From contig NZ_JBEWYP010000005.1 of NCBI RefSeq assembly GCF_040566555.1, positions 124,001 through 188,000 of the forward strand: 64,000 nucleotides of DNA, read 5' to 3'. Both the position numbers and the translations under genes were made by a program. The notes under the pieces were generated by a model. The model searched no databases, had not been told where the DNA came from, and saw only the letters and a list, made by a program, of their open reading frames with translations. Within the stretch, counting starts at the first letter, position 1. Each line of letters opens with the position of its first letter. Shown piece after piece: positions 1 to 9,070 of the stretch. The stretch comes from Sediminicola sp040566555. Lineage in GTDB: Bacteria > Bacteroidota > Bacteroidia > Flavobacteriales > Flavobacteriaceae.

Positions 1-2380
1 GATGGAAATAACTGAAATCTGGCAATGGCGGCACCTCTTGGGTCAAGGAATAAATACGTTTGTCCCGTATTTCCTTTTCCTTGTCGCTCAAGGATTTTAC
101 CTCATCGTCCAATTCATCCGCAATTTTCAATAGCGCATTGGTCAAATAGGTGATACTTCCTCTGGTGGTCCCTATGTTCGTCATGAAAAGCACCGTGTTC
201 CTGGAGGTCTTGTTGATCTGGATATTGAATTTATCCATTAAATATTTGTTCTTGAAGGTATCCCCATCAACCCCTGTTTTTCCTATGTACAGAGTAATCT
301 TGGTAGGGTCCAGCACAAATTCGTCCTTCTCCCATGCCTCTTCCATACGGTTCCACCCTTCATTTTTGGTATAGTATTCCTTGAGGCCTGTTTGTCGGTA
401 TTTATCCGGAATAAAATCTTGCACCGTCAGTACATCAAAGTATTTGCTCAACTGGGGATTATCATTGATCTTGGCCCTTAATACCATGGCCAGTTCAATA
501 CTCTTTTCCACCAGTTCAAAGCCTTCAAGCTGCACCTGTCGTCTCCCGATATCCAAGGAGGCCAACATCTGGTAATTGGGGGAGGTAGAGGTATGGGTCA
601 TATAGGCTTCGAGAAAGGTATTCTCGGTTTTGCGACGGAAATCCTCATCAAAAATATGGATCATGGAGCCCTGTCTAAAACTGCTCAAGGTCTTATGGGT
701 ACTCTGGGTGGCATAGACCCTTATCTTCACCTTATCGGGATCGGGCAATAAAGATTGTTCTCCCTCCTTTAAGCCTTTGATATGCTCCTTGTACTTCGCC
801 CTATATTTTTCACTGCCGTATCTATCACAAAGCTTTTTAGCGGTATACATCCCCGTACGTTGCTTATAGTTATTGGCGAACCCTGCAAAGGCAAACCAGG
901 CTTCATCCCATAAAAAGACCATATCCGGTTTTATAGCGAGCACTTGTTCCATCACCCGCTCCACATTATAAACAAGGCCATCAAACGTACAATTGGTCAG
1001 TAGCAACATCTTTACATTGTCCAACCTTCCCGCATCCTTTAATTGTAGCAATTTGGTCTTGATCTGCTCCAAGGGCACCGCCCCGTACATGGAATATTCT
1101 TCTATGGGGTAGGAATCCAGATACACGGGATAAGCGCCTGCCAAAACCAGACCGTAGTGGTGCGACTTATGGCAATCCCTGTCGATAAGCACTACATCCT
1201 GTGGTTTTACCAAGGCCTGCATCACAATTTTATTGGCGGTAGATGTTCCGTTCGTCACAAAATAGGTGTATTGGGAACCATAGGCATCACGTGCCATCTC
1301 CTGGGCCTTTTTTATAGGTCCCGTGGGCTGCAAGAGGGAATCCAGCCCCCCTGTGGTGGCCGAAGTTTCCGCCAAAAACATATTCCGACCATAAAAATCC
1401 CCGAAATCGTTGATCCATCTGGACTTGAAGACCGAATTCCCACGTGAGATGGGCATGGCATGAAAGACCCCTGTGGGTTTCTGGCTATATTCTACCAAGG
1501 CCGAAAAGAAGGGGGTGTTGTACCGCTCCGCAATTCCGCGCATAATGGTAAGATGCAGCTCCTGTATGTCCTCTGTTTGATAAAATATTCGTCTAAACCC
1601 CTTAATAGTGCTGTCCTTGAGATGTCCCAAAGCCGTATCGGTCACATAATAGGTATCCAACTCTGGGCGGTACTTCTTGATCAGTTCTCCCATGAGGGGA
1701 CCCAGTTCGGTTTCCGGTTTCGATGAAAAATCGAGCTTGGTCACCTTTTCAATATAGGGCATGATAATTGGCGTGATCTTCTTTGAAAGATAGGGCGGCG
1801 CATAACGCACCACTACCGCCTGGATGTTGTGGTTGAACAGAAGGGCAATCATCACATCCTGAAAAGAACGCTGCACCACCACGCCATAGGTAAACTTGTC
1901 GTTGGGGGTCCGTAGGGCCCTTAGGCTATGCCTTAATTTACCCTCTTCCTGTTCGGAAATATCATCCACGAACAAGACCTCAAAATGGTTTTTGCGAACA
2001 CTGACATGTTGATCGTGCTCTTCGGCAGATTCCATGCTCTGCTCATCAAAATCTATAAAGTCAGGGTTACTTCTATAGCTGTCCCCCACCAATTGTTTTG
2101 TGGTTTCTGCCACCATATGGCTCAAGGAGTCGTGCTCCTGACTGTTAAAGGCATTTAGGAGTTTGCGCATCCGCCCTTTTCCGGGGGAAGCAAAATAGCA
2201 CTCCACCCCTTTCAGGTCCGTCAGCAATGCCTCGACCTTTTCCTTATGGTTTTTTTCGTTGGCGGACCCCTTCTGGCATCGGCCGAGCTCTGCCGTTTCG
2301 ATTTTCAGTTTGTTCCAATAATCCACACGGAGTTGCCCGATGTTGTAATATGGTGCTCTTTTAGTTTTGTTCTTGGTCAC
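1..2380 (-). CDS. Orn/Lys/Arg decarboxylase family protein (C-terminus beyond the window)
   Basis: This is a PLP-dependent decarboxylase of the ornithine/lysine/arginine family. 793 codons are visible and the frame is still open at base 1. A roughly 240-residue N-terminal region precedes the fold-type I domain. That domain shows NGTSTANK (phosphate/PLP binding), an acidic DEAWFAF segment, and ATQSTHKTL, in which the Lys near residue 562 should form the Schiff base. The reading frame begins at GTG 2380, directly after an in-frame TAG that is also the stop of the upstream VOC gene, so only 3 nt separate the two genes. It is the last gene of a four-gene minus-strand operon with an aminotransferase, an amidase and a VOC protein. 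That fits amino-acid decarboxylation feeding amine catabolism. The substrate (Lys, Arg or Orn) cannot be told from the sequence. Confidence 0.9.
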   Translation of the reverse strand, partial: MTKNKTKRAPYYNIGQLRVDYWNKLKIETAELGRCQKGSANEKNHKEKVEALLTDLKGVECYFASPGKGRMRKLLNAFNSQEHDSLSHMVAETTKQLVGDSYRSNPDFIDFDEQSMESAEEHDQHVSVRKNHFEVLFVDDISEQEEGKLRHSLRALRTPNDKFTYGVVVQRSFQDVMIALLFNHNIQAVVVRYAPPYLSKKITPIIMPYIEKVTKLDFSSKPETELGPLMGELIKKYRPELDTYYVTDTALGHLKDSTIKGFRRIFYQTEDIQELHLTIMRGIAERYNTPFFSALVEYSQKPTGVFHAMPISRGNSVFKSRWINDFGDFYGRNMFLAETSATTGGLDSLLQPTGPIKKAQEMARDAYGSQYTYFVTNGTSTANKIVMQALVKPQDVVLIDRDCHKSHHYGLVLAGAYPVYLDSYPIEEYSMYGAVPLEQIKTKLLQLKDAGRLDNVKMLLLTNCTFDGLVYNVERVMEQVLAIKPDMVFLWDEAWFAFAGFANNYKQRTGMYTAKKLCDRYGSEKYRAKYKEHIKGLKEGEQSLLPDPDKVKIRVYATQSTHKTLSSFRQGSMIHIFDEDFRRKTENTFLEAYMTHTSTSPNYQMLASLDIGRRQVQLEGFELVEKSIELAMVLRAKINDNPQLSKYFDVLTVQDFIPDKYRQTGLKEYYTKNEGWNRMEEAWEKDEFVLDPTKITLYIGKTGVDGDTFKNKYLMDKFNIQINKTSRNTVLFMTNIGTTRGSITYLTNALLKIADELDDEVKSLSDKEKEIRDKRIYSLTQEVPPLPDFSYFH

Positions 2381-2383
2381 GGT

Positions 2384-2791
2384 CTAGTTGTTTGAATGTA
2401 AAGCGAGTTTGTTTCCTTGGCAATCGATGAAAATGGCAAAGTACCCCGCATCTTCGCTGATCAGGGTCTTGGGCATCACGATGCGTCCGCCTGCCTCTTC
2501 CACCTTGTTGAGCACAACGCCCAGATCATCACCTCCGTTCAAATAGAGCAGCGGGCCCGTATCACTGGGAACTGACCCAGGGCCGGCAATGATAGCCCCA
2601 CCAATGCCCTTGGTCGCAGGAAAAAAAGCCATGGCATTCACCTCCGTTACGTTTTGGGCCATTTCTATCCCGAAAATATGGTTGTAAAAATTCACAGCCT
2701 GCGTAAAATCGATCGCGGGAATTTCGAACCAACTCACATAATTTTTAATTGTCGCTTCCTTTTTCTTTTTACCAGTTGGAATTCCACCCAT
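2384..2791 (-). CDS. VOC (glyoxalase/bleomycin-resistance) family protein
   Basis: A 135-residue protein with one vicinal-oxygen-chelate module. The N-terminal half has the typical run WFEIPAIDFTQAVNFYNHIF followed by GIEM. The C-terminal half carries KVEEAGGRIV and a final GNKLALHS strand. Single-module VOC proteins usually act as dimers, as dioxygenases, isomerases or ligand-binding proteins, and the reaction here is unknown. A lysine-rich stretch (KKKK) sits before the domain. The gene lies 18 nt after the amidase gene and 3 nt before the decarboxylase gene, so it is surely co-transcribed with them. It may bind or process an amine intermediate, but that is inference from position only. Confidence 0.85.
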   Translation of the reverse strand: MGGIPTGKKKKEATIKNYVSWFEIPAIDFTQAVNFYNHIFGIEMAQNVTEVNAMAFFPATKGIGGAIIAGPGSVPSDTGPLLYLNGGDDLGVVLNKVEEAGGRIVMPKTLISEDAGYFAIFIDCQGNKLALHSNN

Positions 2792-2809
2792 ATTCGTTTG
2801 TTTTTAGAT

Positions 2810-3751
2810 TTATAGTATGCCGTCCCCTTTGTAGTGGATGGGCGATGCTTGTTGATTCAATTCATTTTCCTTGATTTTCAATTCCGCGAGGGTATCGAGT
2901 CGCGTGGGCTTGATCAGCGGCCCCAGAGAATCCAGATAGGGCGTGGGCAGGTTGGGCTGGTAAATACCAAATTGACCCGTATGGATATGGTCCCTAAAAC
3001 TCTTTAGGGGTTGTCCCAGACGTAAAATTCCCAATTCCCGACTCCTTCTGGCCCTTTCAATATCCAGTTCAAGCGGAATGATTTCCTCGGTCCCTTCAGA
3101 CTGGTGCAGGATGCGGCCATCTGGCCCACAAACGATTGATCGTCCACAGCCTCCGGTATCCAGACCGTTCACATCAAACAAATAGCATTGGTTCACGGAG
3201 GCCATCGCCCTCACGATGGACAGTTCAATCTCCCGATCGATGGTGCCCGACATGGTAGGGTGCAAAATAACCTCTGCGCCCATCACCGCCAACGTACGTA
3301 TGGTTTCTGGAAACCACATATCGTAACAGATAGATACGCCAAAACGTCCCACCTCAGGGACATCAAACACACAGTAATCCTTTCCTGGGGTTACTCCGGT
3401 CTCGTATGGATAAAACGGAAACATTTTCCTGTAGCGGGTCACGATTTCCCCTTCAGGGTTGATTACCGTGGCCGTATTGTAAATCTCGTCCCCACTTTTT
3501 TCGAAAATAGATCCTGGGAGCAACCAGATCCCATATTTCTTTGCCATGGCCTGCATTTCGGCCTCAAAGTTATTGGGGATCGGCTGTGCCGTATGTGTCA
3601 ATGGCCCGTAGGCGCATAGTTCACTGAACATCACCATTTCTATCCATGGGTAAAGGTTCATCGTAATATCAAGTTTCAGCTTCATCATTTCCACATTGGA
3701 AGCGACCGCCGATACCTTCATCTGTATTCCTGCAATTGCGAATGGTTTCAT
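2810..3751 (-). CDS. Carbon-nitrogen hydrolase (nitrilase superfamily amidase)
   Basis: A 313-residue cytoplasmic amidase with the complete Glu-Lys-Cys triad of the nitrilase superfamily: Glu44 in FSELCAYG, Lys109 in RYRKMFPFYP and Cys142 in SICYDMWFPE. The family hydrolyses C-N bonds of amides or carbamoyl groups. Because it lies between a GABA-type aminotransferase (1 nt upstream) and an Orn/Lys/Arg decarboxylase, an omega-amidase or an N-carbamoyl-amine amidase in polyamine breakdown is plausible. An aliphatic amidase cannot be excluded. The C-terminal region after residue 270 (SLGPLIKPTRLDTLAELK) is an extension beyond the core fold. Confidence 0.9.
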   Translation of the reverse strand: MKPFAIAGIQMKVSAVASNVEMMKLKLDITMNLYPWIEMVMFSELCAYGPLTHTAQPIPNNFEAEMQAMAKKYGIWLLPGSIFEKSGDEIYNTATVINPEGEIVTRYRKMFPFYPYETGVTPGKDYCVFDVPEVGRFGVSICYDMWFPETIRTLAVMGAEVILHPTMSGTIDREIELSIVRAMASVNQCYLFDVNGLDTGGCGRSIVCGPDGRILHQSEGTEEIIPLELDIERARRSRELGILRLGQPLKSFRDHIHTGQFGIYQPNLPTPYLDSLGPLIKPTRLDTLAELKIKENELNQQASPIHYKGDGIL

Positions 3752-3752
3752 T

Positions 3753-5066
3753 TTATTTTTTTCTAGCTTTTCTTATTTCGTTTTCAAAAATGGTCATCCC
3801 TTTGTCCAATTGTTCCGGGGTGATGACCAAGGGCGATAGTATTCTGATAATATTTTTATGGGTCCCGGCACTCAGCATGATCAGGCCGTTGTCCGAACAG
3901 CCCTTTACAATTTTGGCACAGATCTCTGCATCGGGTTGATTGGGATCGCCGTTTTTGACGAATTCGATGCCGATCATGGCACCAATTCCCCTCACATCCC
4001 CAATTTCGGGACACTCTTTCATTAAATTTTCCAAACGGGTCATGATGGTTGCCCCTACTTCCAAAGCTTTGGCATTGAGGTTTATCTCCTTCATGTATTT
4101 AATGGTGGCCAATGCCGCCACACTACAAATAGGACTCCCTATATAGGTACCCCCGATAGATCCTGCTGCTGCTGCGTCCATAATATCGGCACGGCCCACA
4201 ACGGCTGCAATGGGTAGGCCAGAGCCCATAGATTTGGCATATGTGCTTAAATCCGGTTGCACCCCGTAATGCTGCCAACTGGCCCAATGGCCTGTTCTAC
4301 AGAAACCACTTTGCACCTCATCCATAATAAGTAGGATGCCATGCTCATCACAAAAGGCACGCAGCCCCTCCAAATATTTTTGTGGAACGGGATTAAATCC
4401 GCCTTCCCCTTGGATAGGTTCCAAAATAATGGCCGCCACGCTTTTTATATCCACTAAGTTAAGGGCACTCTCATGCAGTCTTTTCAGTTCATCCTTTACA
4501 AAGGTGGCCTCATCCCGTTCCCCACTATAGCGGTACACATTAGGAAAGGGCAGTCTGTACACTTCTGGGGCAAAAGGACCACAGTCGTACTTATAGGTCA
4601 CCTTGCTCGTCAAGGTCATCGCCATCATGGTACGCCCGTGATAGGCATCTGAAAAGCAGATCACTGCAGGCCTCTTGGTGGCCTGTCTTGCAATTTTTAT
4701 GGCGTTCTCCACAGCTTCTGCACCCGTACTTACCAGCATGGCTTTGGTCTGCTCGCCGTGAGGCAGAATATTGATGAGTTCCTCACACAGTTCAATGTAG
4801 GGCTCATAGGTGACTACGTTAAAACTGGTATGTAAATATTTTCCTGCCTGTTCCCGGATGGCGGCAACAACGGGTTCCGGGCAATGTCCGGCATTTACTA
4901 CCCCGATGCCCCCGGCAAAATCTATGAGTTCGCGCCCATCGGCATCAATAATTATAGCCCCTTTGGCTTCTGATACCGTAGCGGTATTGAATACACCCAC
5001 ACCATTGGCCACGGCATTCTTTCTTCGGTCTAGGAGGGCCTGGGATTTTGTCAATTCTTCTATCAT
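3753..5066 (-). CDS. gabT: Class III aminotransferase, 4-aminobutyrate type
   Basis: A 437-residue PLP aminotransferase that matches GABA transaminase along its whole length. The landmarks are FAGGIGVVNAGH, the phosphate-binding STGAEAVENAIKIAR, AYHGRTMMAMTLTSK, the PLP-binding MDEVQSGFCRTG and the lysine segment STYAKSMGSG (Lys about residue 278). It should move the terminal amino group of 4-aminobutyrate, 5-aminovalerate or a related omega-amino acid to 2-oxoglutarate. It is the first gene of the minus-strand operon and is separated from the amidase by a single base. No strong ribosome binding site is visible before the ATG. The exact omega-amino substrate is open. Confidence 0.9.
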   Translation of the reverse strand: MIEELTKSQALLDRRKNAVANGVGVFNTATVSEAKGAIIIDADGRELIDFAGGIGVVNAGHCPEPVVAAIREQAGKYLHTSFNVVTYEPYIELCEELINILPHGEQTKAMLVSTGAEAVENAIKIARQATKRPAVICFSDAYHGRTMMAMTLTSKVTYKYDCGPFAPEVYRLPFPNVYRYSGERDEATFVKDELKRLHESALNLVDIKSVAAIILEPIQGEGGFNPVPQKYLEGLRAFCDEHGILLIMDEVQSGFCRTGHWASWQHYGVQPDLSTYAKSMGSGLPIAAVVGRADIMDAAAAGSIGGTYIGSPICSVAALATIKYMKEINLNAKALEVGATIMTRLENLMKECPEIGDVRGIGAMIGIEFVKNGDPNQPDAEICAKIVKGCSDNGLIMLSAGTHKNIIRILSPLVITPEQLDKGMTIFENEIRKARKK

Positions 5067-5169
5067 GTTGAAATTTTCCTTTTTATTAGAGTTGATCGGT
5101 TACGCTATGTTGTAACCGGATATATGTATTTTGGTATTGGGGCAAGCTTTAGCTGTGAAAGCTGAATAG

Positions 5170-5577
5170 CTACATGAGCAGCCTCCCTACAATGTTGCCC
5201 GTAAGATCAAAGAGCAGTTTAATAGTAGCGGAACCTTCTGTTGAACTCATCTCGTAATGACTCCTATTTGGAGTTTGCACGTGGTAGATTTGTTTGTGGT
5301 CTTTCTTGGTATATTTTTCCTGTAGCGACAGTTGCAACTGGTCTGGAAGATTCTGCAAGGGCATGGCCGTTACCGTTTCTAGCCATTGGCCATCTCTGTT
5401 GAACAAGGCCGTGCATTTTTTCTTATTCAGGGTGAAGCTCACCTGCCATTTTAAAAGACCAACTTGATGCCATACAAGGTCTGTGGCTCTGGGAAATTGA
5501 GAGCTAAACGCAACAAATACAAAAGGGCTCACCTGGGACTTTTTATTTCTGAAGATCCGCAAAAGTGATAATGCCAT
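5170..5577 (-). CDS. PepSY-like domain protein (PF11396-type)
   Basis: A 135-residue protein recognisable as the Bacteroidota PepSY-like / beta-lactamase-inhibitor-like fold. It has the family pattern of a FPRATDLVW start, a strand pair ending in FNRDGQWLET, then LPDQLQLSLQEKY. Relatives are usually exported and often carry two such repeats. This one has no clear signal peptide (MALSLLRIFRNKKSQ) and holds only about one and a half repeats. It may be an N-terminally shortened or cytoplasmic version. It stands alone between gabT and the Crp/Fnr regulator. Its function is unknown. Confidence 0.65.
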   Translation of the reverse strand: MALSLLRIFRNKKSQVSPFVFVAFSSQFPRATDLVWHQVGLLKWQVSFTLNKKKCTALFNRDGQWLETVTAMPLQNLPDQLQLSLQEKYTKKDHKQIYHVQTPNRSHYEMSSTEGSATIKLLFDLTGNIVGRLLM

Positions 5578-5813
5578 AAGAGGGTTGTATTTTAGCTAGA
5601 GTACACGTGGTAGTTCCAGCAGATAATTCCAAAATCCAAAAAAAAGTGATAGCTCTTTGTAGAAGTTGCTTGCACATAGGGCCACCTTGGCCTACCTGTC
5701 TGTTCTAAAGATAGGGATTTAAAGCTTGATAAACAGGTACCTAGGTACCACTTTGGGATAATTGTTTAAAATAGGCAGGAAAGAAGAAGGGATTTTTGGT
5801 AGATATGTACCCC

Positions 5814-6521
5814 TTAAGGAAGGTGCTTTTCTTCGGCGATGGCCAGGAGGACTTCCAAATTTTTCACATTTATTTTTCTACGGCTCACGGAGATGGCCCC
5901 TACCCGTTTGAGTTCCTGGATATGCCGGCTCACCACAGATCTGGTAGTGCCAATAAGACCTGCGATCTCGTCATTGGGCAGGTTGTTGATCAGTTCCAGT
6001 TTACGGGTTTCCCCATTGATGTTTTTGAGGAGGAGGGCGGCAAGGCGCACTAGGGTACTGTGCAGGGTCACATCGGTGGCAATATTCATCAGCTGTTGCA
6101 TCCGTTCCCCTAAGTAGGATATGATGGCCTTGTGCATTACGGGATATTCATTGATCCACAACCGCATTTGGTCCATGGGTATTTTTAGGACCTCCAGAGT
6201 GTCCAGGGCTTCCCAGTACACATCATTGGGTTCGGTATCCAGGAGCGAAAGCACATCAAAGACATCCCCTTTGGACAATACAAAGACCGTGTGCTCCCTT
6301 CCCGTATCGGGATTGGATTTGTAGACTTTTAGCCTGCCAGAAACAATAAAATGAAAGGTGGTGGCCACGTCCATGCTGTTTCTAAACGTCTTGGCCCGCC
6401 ATTGTTCAGCTGTCATCTGGGAAAGAAGCTGGTCGAGGGCCTCTGCTTTGGAATCCTTTAAAAAGGAGGATTGTTGCAGGGCTTGTATATATCTTGGATA
6501 ATCGTTGTGGTCCGAGGTCAT
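5814..6521 (-). CDS. Crp/Fnr family transcriptional regulator
   Basis: About 235 residues: an N-terminal cyclic-nucleotide-binding-type beta barrel (ATTFHFIVSGRLKVY, FVLSKGDVFDVLSLL), a long dimerisation helix, and a C-terminal winged helix with LPNDEIAGLIGTTRSVVSRH as the recognition region. The barrel lacks an obvious set of Cys residues, so it is not a classical Fe-S FNR sensor. The ligand is unknown. I chose ATG at 6521 over a TTG at 6548 because the TTG overlaps a good Bacteroidota -7 box (TAATTTTG on the minus strand). It marks the last ordinary gene before the AT-rich island. Confidence 0.88.
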   Translation of the reverse strand: MTSDHNDYPRYIQALQQSSFLKDSKAEALDQLLSQMTAEQWRAKTFRNSMDVATTFHFIVSGRLKVYKSNPDTGREHTVFVLSKGDVFDVLSLLDTEPNDVYWEALDTLEVLKIPMDQMRLWINEYPVMHKAIISYLGERMQQLMNIATDVTLHSTLVRLAALLLKNINGETRKLELINNLPNDEIAGLIGTTRSVVSRHIQELKRVGAISVSRRKINVKNLEVLLAIAEEKHLP

Positions 6522-6545
6522 AGATTGGAATAATTTTAAAGATAT

Positions 6546-6553
6546 CAAAATTA
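6546..6553 (-). promoter_or_regulatory. Probable -7 promoter element of the Crp/Fnr gene
   Basis: The minus strand reads TAATTTTG, a match to the Bacteroidota sigma-A consensus TAnnTTTG, 25 nt before the chosen ATG. A clean -33 TTG is not present at the usual distance (the sequence there is TCCTGG), so the call rests on one box. Confidence 0.4.
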
Positions 6554-6714
6554 GTTGAAAAGTGTATCCAGGAAGGGTATTTGGGATGATTAAACAATGG
6601 AACCCCTAAGAATGAAATGGTTGGAAATGCAAATCATTCTTCTCCTTTTGATCCAGGAGTACCCTATTCCGAACCATTCATACATCTCCCCCATTTAGCA
6701 TGTAAGAAAATTCG

Positions 6715-6786
6715 TTTCGTTGCGTTTATATACTATATTAGGGGATTGAAGTTAATAGGTATATTTTAGCAAAACGTTGGCAGCCA
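6715..6786 (+). repeat. Integron attC-like site 1 (left edge of module 1)
   Basis: The site ends in CGTTGGCAGCCA (6775-6786), 23 nt before the start of the first island gene. Upstream, 6723-6740 and 6752-6770 form imperfect complementary arms around TATATAC/GTATATT. The bases GTTGGCAGC (6776-6784) are the exact reverse complement of GCTGCCAAC at 8841-8849, just past the end of module 1. This is the arrangement expected when a cassette carries its own two half-sites. It is also where the sequence changes to AT-rich. Confidence 0.45.
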
Positions 6787-6808
6787 GGAAAAAAAAACTA
6801 AATAATTA

Positions 6809-7522
6809 ATGAAAGGATATAATTTACTATTAAATACAATTGCAGCAGTAGTTATCGGACTATCTGTAATAGGTTTAATTCTGATAACGATAAAGTCTCT
6901 TAACGTTGAAGAACCGATAACCAAAACAATATTAATTGAATACCACGGAATAAAAACAGATTCGATTAATGAACAGAATAAGTTAGAGATAATTAAGTTT
7001 GATTCTCTTTTAAAAGAAATAAAAGAAACTTCTAATAAAATTCAAAATCGACAGCTTGATTTAATCCAAGAAAAGGAAAACAATAATTTCTTTAATAAAC
7101 TTTATGCAGCAATAGTCGCCATAATATTGGCTATTGCAGGCTTCTTTGGGTTTAAATCAACAAATGATATCAGATCAAGAGCAGTGGAGGAGGCTAAAAT
7201 AGAATCTACTAGAATTGCAAAAGAAATTGCAGAACAATCTGCAAAAGAAGAATTTAAAACAATATTTGACGAAGAATATAGAGGGGAAGTCTTTGAACAA
7301 GCTACAAAAGCAAGTTCAGAAGTATTAAGAAAGGAAGTGGGAGAATTGGAAAATACTATTTTCAAATTAACTAAGAGAATTGATAAATTAGAAACTTCGA
7401 AAGAAAAACCAACTGAATCAGAACCAACAAGCTCGGATGAATCAATTAATAGTGATTCAGATGACAACGGAACAGACAATGGTATTAATGAAACAGAAAA
7501 CCCTTTTGATAATGAACAATAA
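6809..7522 (+). CDS. Membrane-anchored coiled-coil protein of the DGQHR module
   Basis: A 237-residue protein I do not recognise as a named family. It has a membrane segment at residues 8-29, an extended segment that could be periplasmic, a second membrane segment at 95-115 (IVAIILAIAGFFGF), then a charged helical region (about 120-205) that looks like a coiled coil. The tail is acidic and low-complexity, rich in Ser, Asp and Asn. Topology suggests both termini in the cytoplasm. Its last 11 nt overlap the DGQHR gene start, so the two are translationally coupled. A membrane partner or effector role for the DGQHR protein is an inference from that coupling. Confidence 0.7.
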   Translation: MKGYNLLLNTIAAVVIGLSVIGLILITIKSLNVEEPITKTILIEYHGIKTDSINEQNKLEIIKFDSLLKEIKETSNKIQNRQLDLIQEKENNNFFNKLYAAIVAIILAIAGFFGFKSTNDIRSRAVEEAKIESTRIAKEIAEQSAKEEFKTIFDEEYRGEVFEQATKASSEVLRKEVGELENTIFKLTKRIDKLETSKEKPTESEPTSSDESINSDSDDNGTDNGINETENPFDNEQ

Positions 7523-8834
7523 AACTAAAGAAATAAAGGGAATTTTGGTTAATCAATTAACCTCTAAACCTATTGGAATTAGCGCTATTGATTTTCCGAC
7601 ATTGCGCAATATAGTTAAGTTCACCGCTCGTGAACCTCAAAATTATGATCCTTTTGTTCCAACAAAAAGTGTGGAGCGGATTGAGAATGACGTTAAAAAT
7701 TCCTATTATCAAAGACTAACCAATGACAAAAGAGTTAATAATATTTATAGATTTTTATTAAAGGAAATATCCAATATTCATTCTTCAAAAACAAATGCTT
7801 TAGGTTCATTTCCAACATCAGTAATTATTTCACTTGATTTAAATCAGGAATTCGACACAAAAAAAGAATATGTGGAATTTATTAAATCTGCCATACAAGA
7901 AGATTATATAGGTGCTTTTTATAGGGAAATTGAAGAAAATGAGTTTGAATTAACTATTCCAGACGGAAAGTTTGCCCTAATAGTTGATGGCCAACATAGA
8001 ATAATGGGAATGATCAAGCTATTTATAGATGCTTCTAATAATGAAATTAAAATAGGCAGAAATAAATTAAATGATGAATATCCCTATTTAACCAATCAAC
8101 ATGTTTTAGATTATATAAAACAATTTGAGTTTAATTGTACTCTTTTATTAGGTTTCGACAAATGGGAACAAGGAAAGGTGTTTGCAGATGTTAATTTTAA
8201 TCAAAAACCTGTAAACAAGTCTTTATACTACGATATTTTCGGTTCATATCCTGATCCTAATAAAAATGATATTTTCTTGTCTCATATGCTTGCTATGCAC
8301 CTTAACAATAATAAAGATTCAGTAATTCGAGGTTTTATTAAAATGTTAGGTTCGGGCAAAGGCTTTTTCTCACAAGCATTTTTTGTAGAGGCCATTCTTA
8401 ATCATTTTAGACCTAAGGGTATTTGGGCATCTTTGCCTATGGATTATTTAAATGATGGAAGCGATTATAAAATACTGCCTAAATTTTTTAAATCTTACTT
8501 TAAAGCGATCAAAGAAGTTTTCAATCCCTATTGGCCAAAAGATGATCAAGATAGCTCACGAAAATATCCTAACATTTTAAGTAAAACGACAGGGATGGGA
8601 GCATTAATTAAACTAATTGATCCTATATATAGAAAACTAAAGCTAAACACAGATTTTAATTCCATATCGGCTGAAGAGCTTACTATATTATTAAAATCTG
8701 AATTAGTTAAAGCAAAAGACAAGGGTTATGATTTCTTCTCGAAAGAGGGAGATTTTTCAGGCTCAGGAAGTTTAGGTTTACAGAATAAATTATATATAGC
8801 TTTAGGAAAGGAATTGGGCTATATTAAAAAATAA
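7512..8834 (+). CDS. DGQHR domain protein (DndB-like superfamily)
   Basis: A 440-residue protein with the signature DGQHR at residues 159-163 inside FALIVDGQHRIMGM, followed by FEFNCTLLLGFDKWEQGKVF and FADVNFNQKPVNKS. Both blocks are typical of the DGQHR superfamily, which includes DndB of DNA phosphorothioation systems and ParB-like folds. No dnd or dpt genes lie nearby, so phosphorothioation is unlikely. The start ATG at 7512 gives the family-like N-terminus. An upstream in-frame ATG at 7437 would overlap the previous gene by 86 nt. With the membrane protein before it, this gene forms module 1 of the island. A role in phage defence is inference. Confidence 0.8.
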   Translation: MNNKTKEIKGILVNQLTSKPIGISAIDFPTLRNIVKFTAREPQNYDPFVPTKSVERIENDVKNSYYQRLTNDKRVNNIYRFLLKEISNIHSSKTNALGSFPTSVIISLDLNQEFDTKKEYVEFIKSAIQEDYIGAFYREIEENEFELTIPDGKFALIVDGQHRIMGMIKLFIDASNNEIKIGRNKLNDEYPYLTNQHVLDYIKQFEFNCTLLLGFDKWEQGKVFADVNFNQKPVNKSLYYDIFGSYPDPNKNDIFLSHMLAMHLNNNKDSVIRGFIKMLGSGKGFFSQAFFVEAILNHFRPKGIWASLPMDYLNDGSDYKILPKFFKSYFKAIKEVFNPYWPKDDQDSSRKYPNILSKTTGMGALIKLIDPIYRKLKLNTDFNSISAEELTILLKSELVKAKDKGYDFFSKEGDFSGSGSLGLQNKLYIALGKELGYIKK

Positions 8835-8840
8835 ATTCCA

Positions 8841-9045
8841 GCTGCCAACAATTTATATAAAAAATAGCTAATATGGGCTTTTCCAAAGGTTTTTGTGTAT
8901 TTGCGAAAACCGCCAAATTTTCAAATTTGGTTTTTTGTAAATAATTAAGATAAAAAGAAAAACTTAAAAATTCGGCTCGTATATAATCCGAAACAACAGC
9001 GTCTTTTAACACGCAACGTTTCATATACGGAGACGTTGTATACCA
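8841..9045 (+). repeat. Integron attC-like site 2 (between modules 1 and 2)
   Basis: A 205-nt segment between two genes, framed by GCTGCCAAC (8841-8849, 6 nt after a stop codon) and CGTTGTATACCA (9034-9045, 25 nt before the next ATG). Inner arms around TTATATAAAA (8852-8861) and TTTCATATA (9019-9027) are complementary. A small perfect hairpin CCAAATTTTCAAATTTGG lies at 8913-8930. The left frame motif matches the start of module 1 and the right frame motif matches the end of module 2, as in integron cassette arrays. It shares the word GGCTCGTAT with site 3. Confidence 0.5.
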
Positions 9046-9070
9046 TTAAAAACACAAGTCGCAAGCTACC

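Noticed and set aside
150..1726. Plus-strand frames at 150, 381, 1157 and 1460
   Set aside because: All are antisense to the minus-strand decarboxylase, whose PLP motifs are clear.
7512..8834. Phosphorothioation (dnd) locus
   Set aside because: Only a DGQHR protein is present; no dndA, dndC, dndD or dndE-like gene is found around it.
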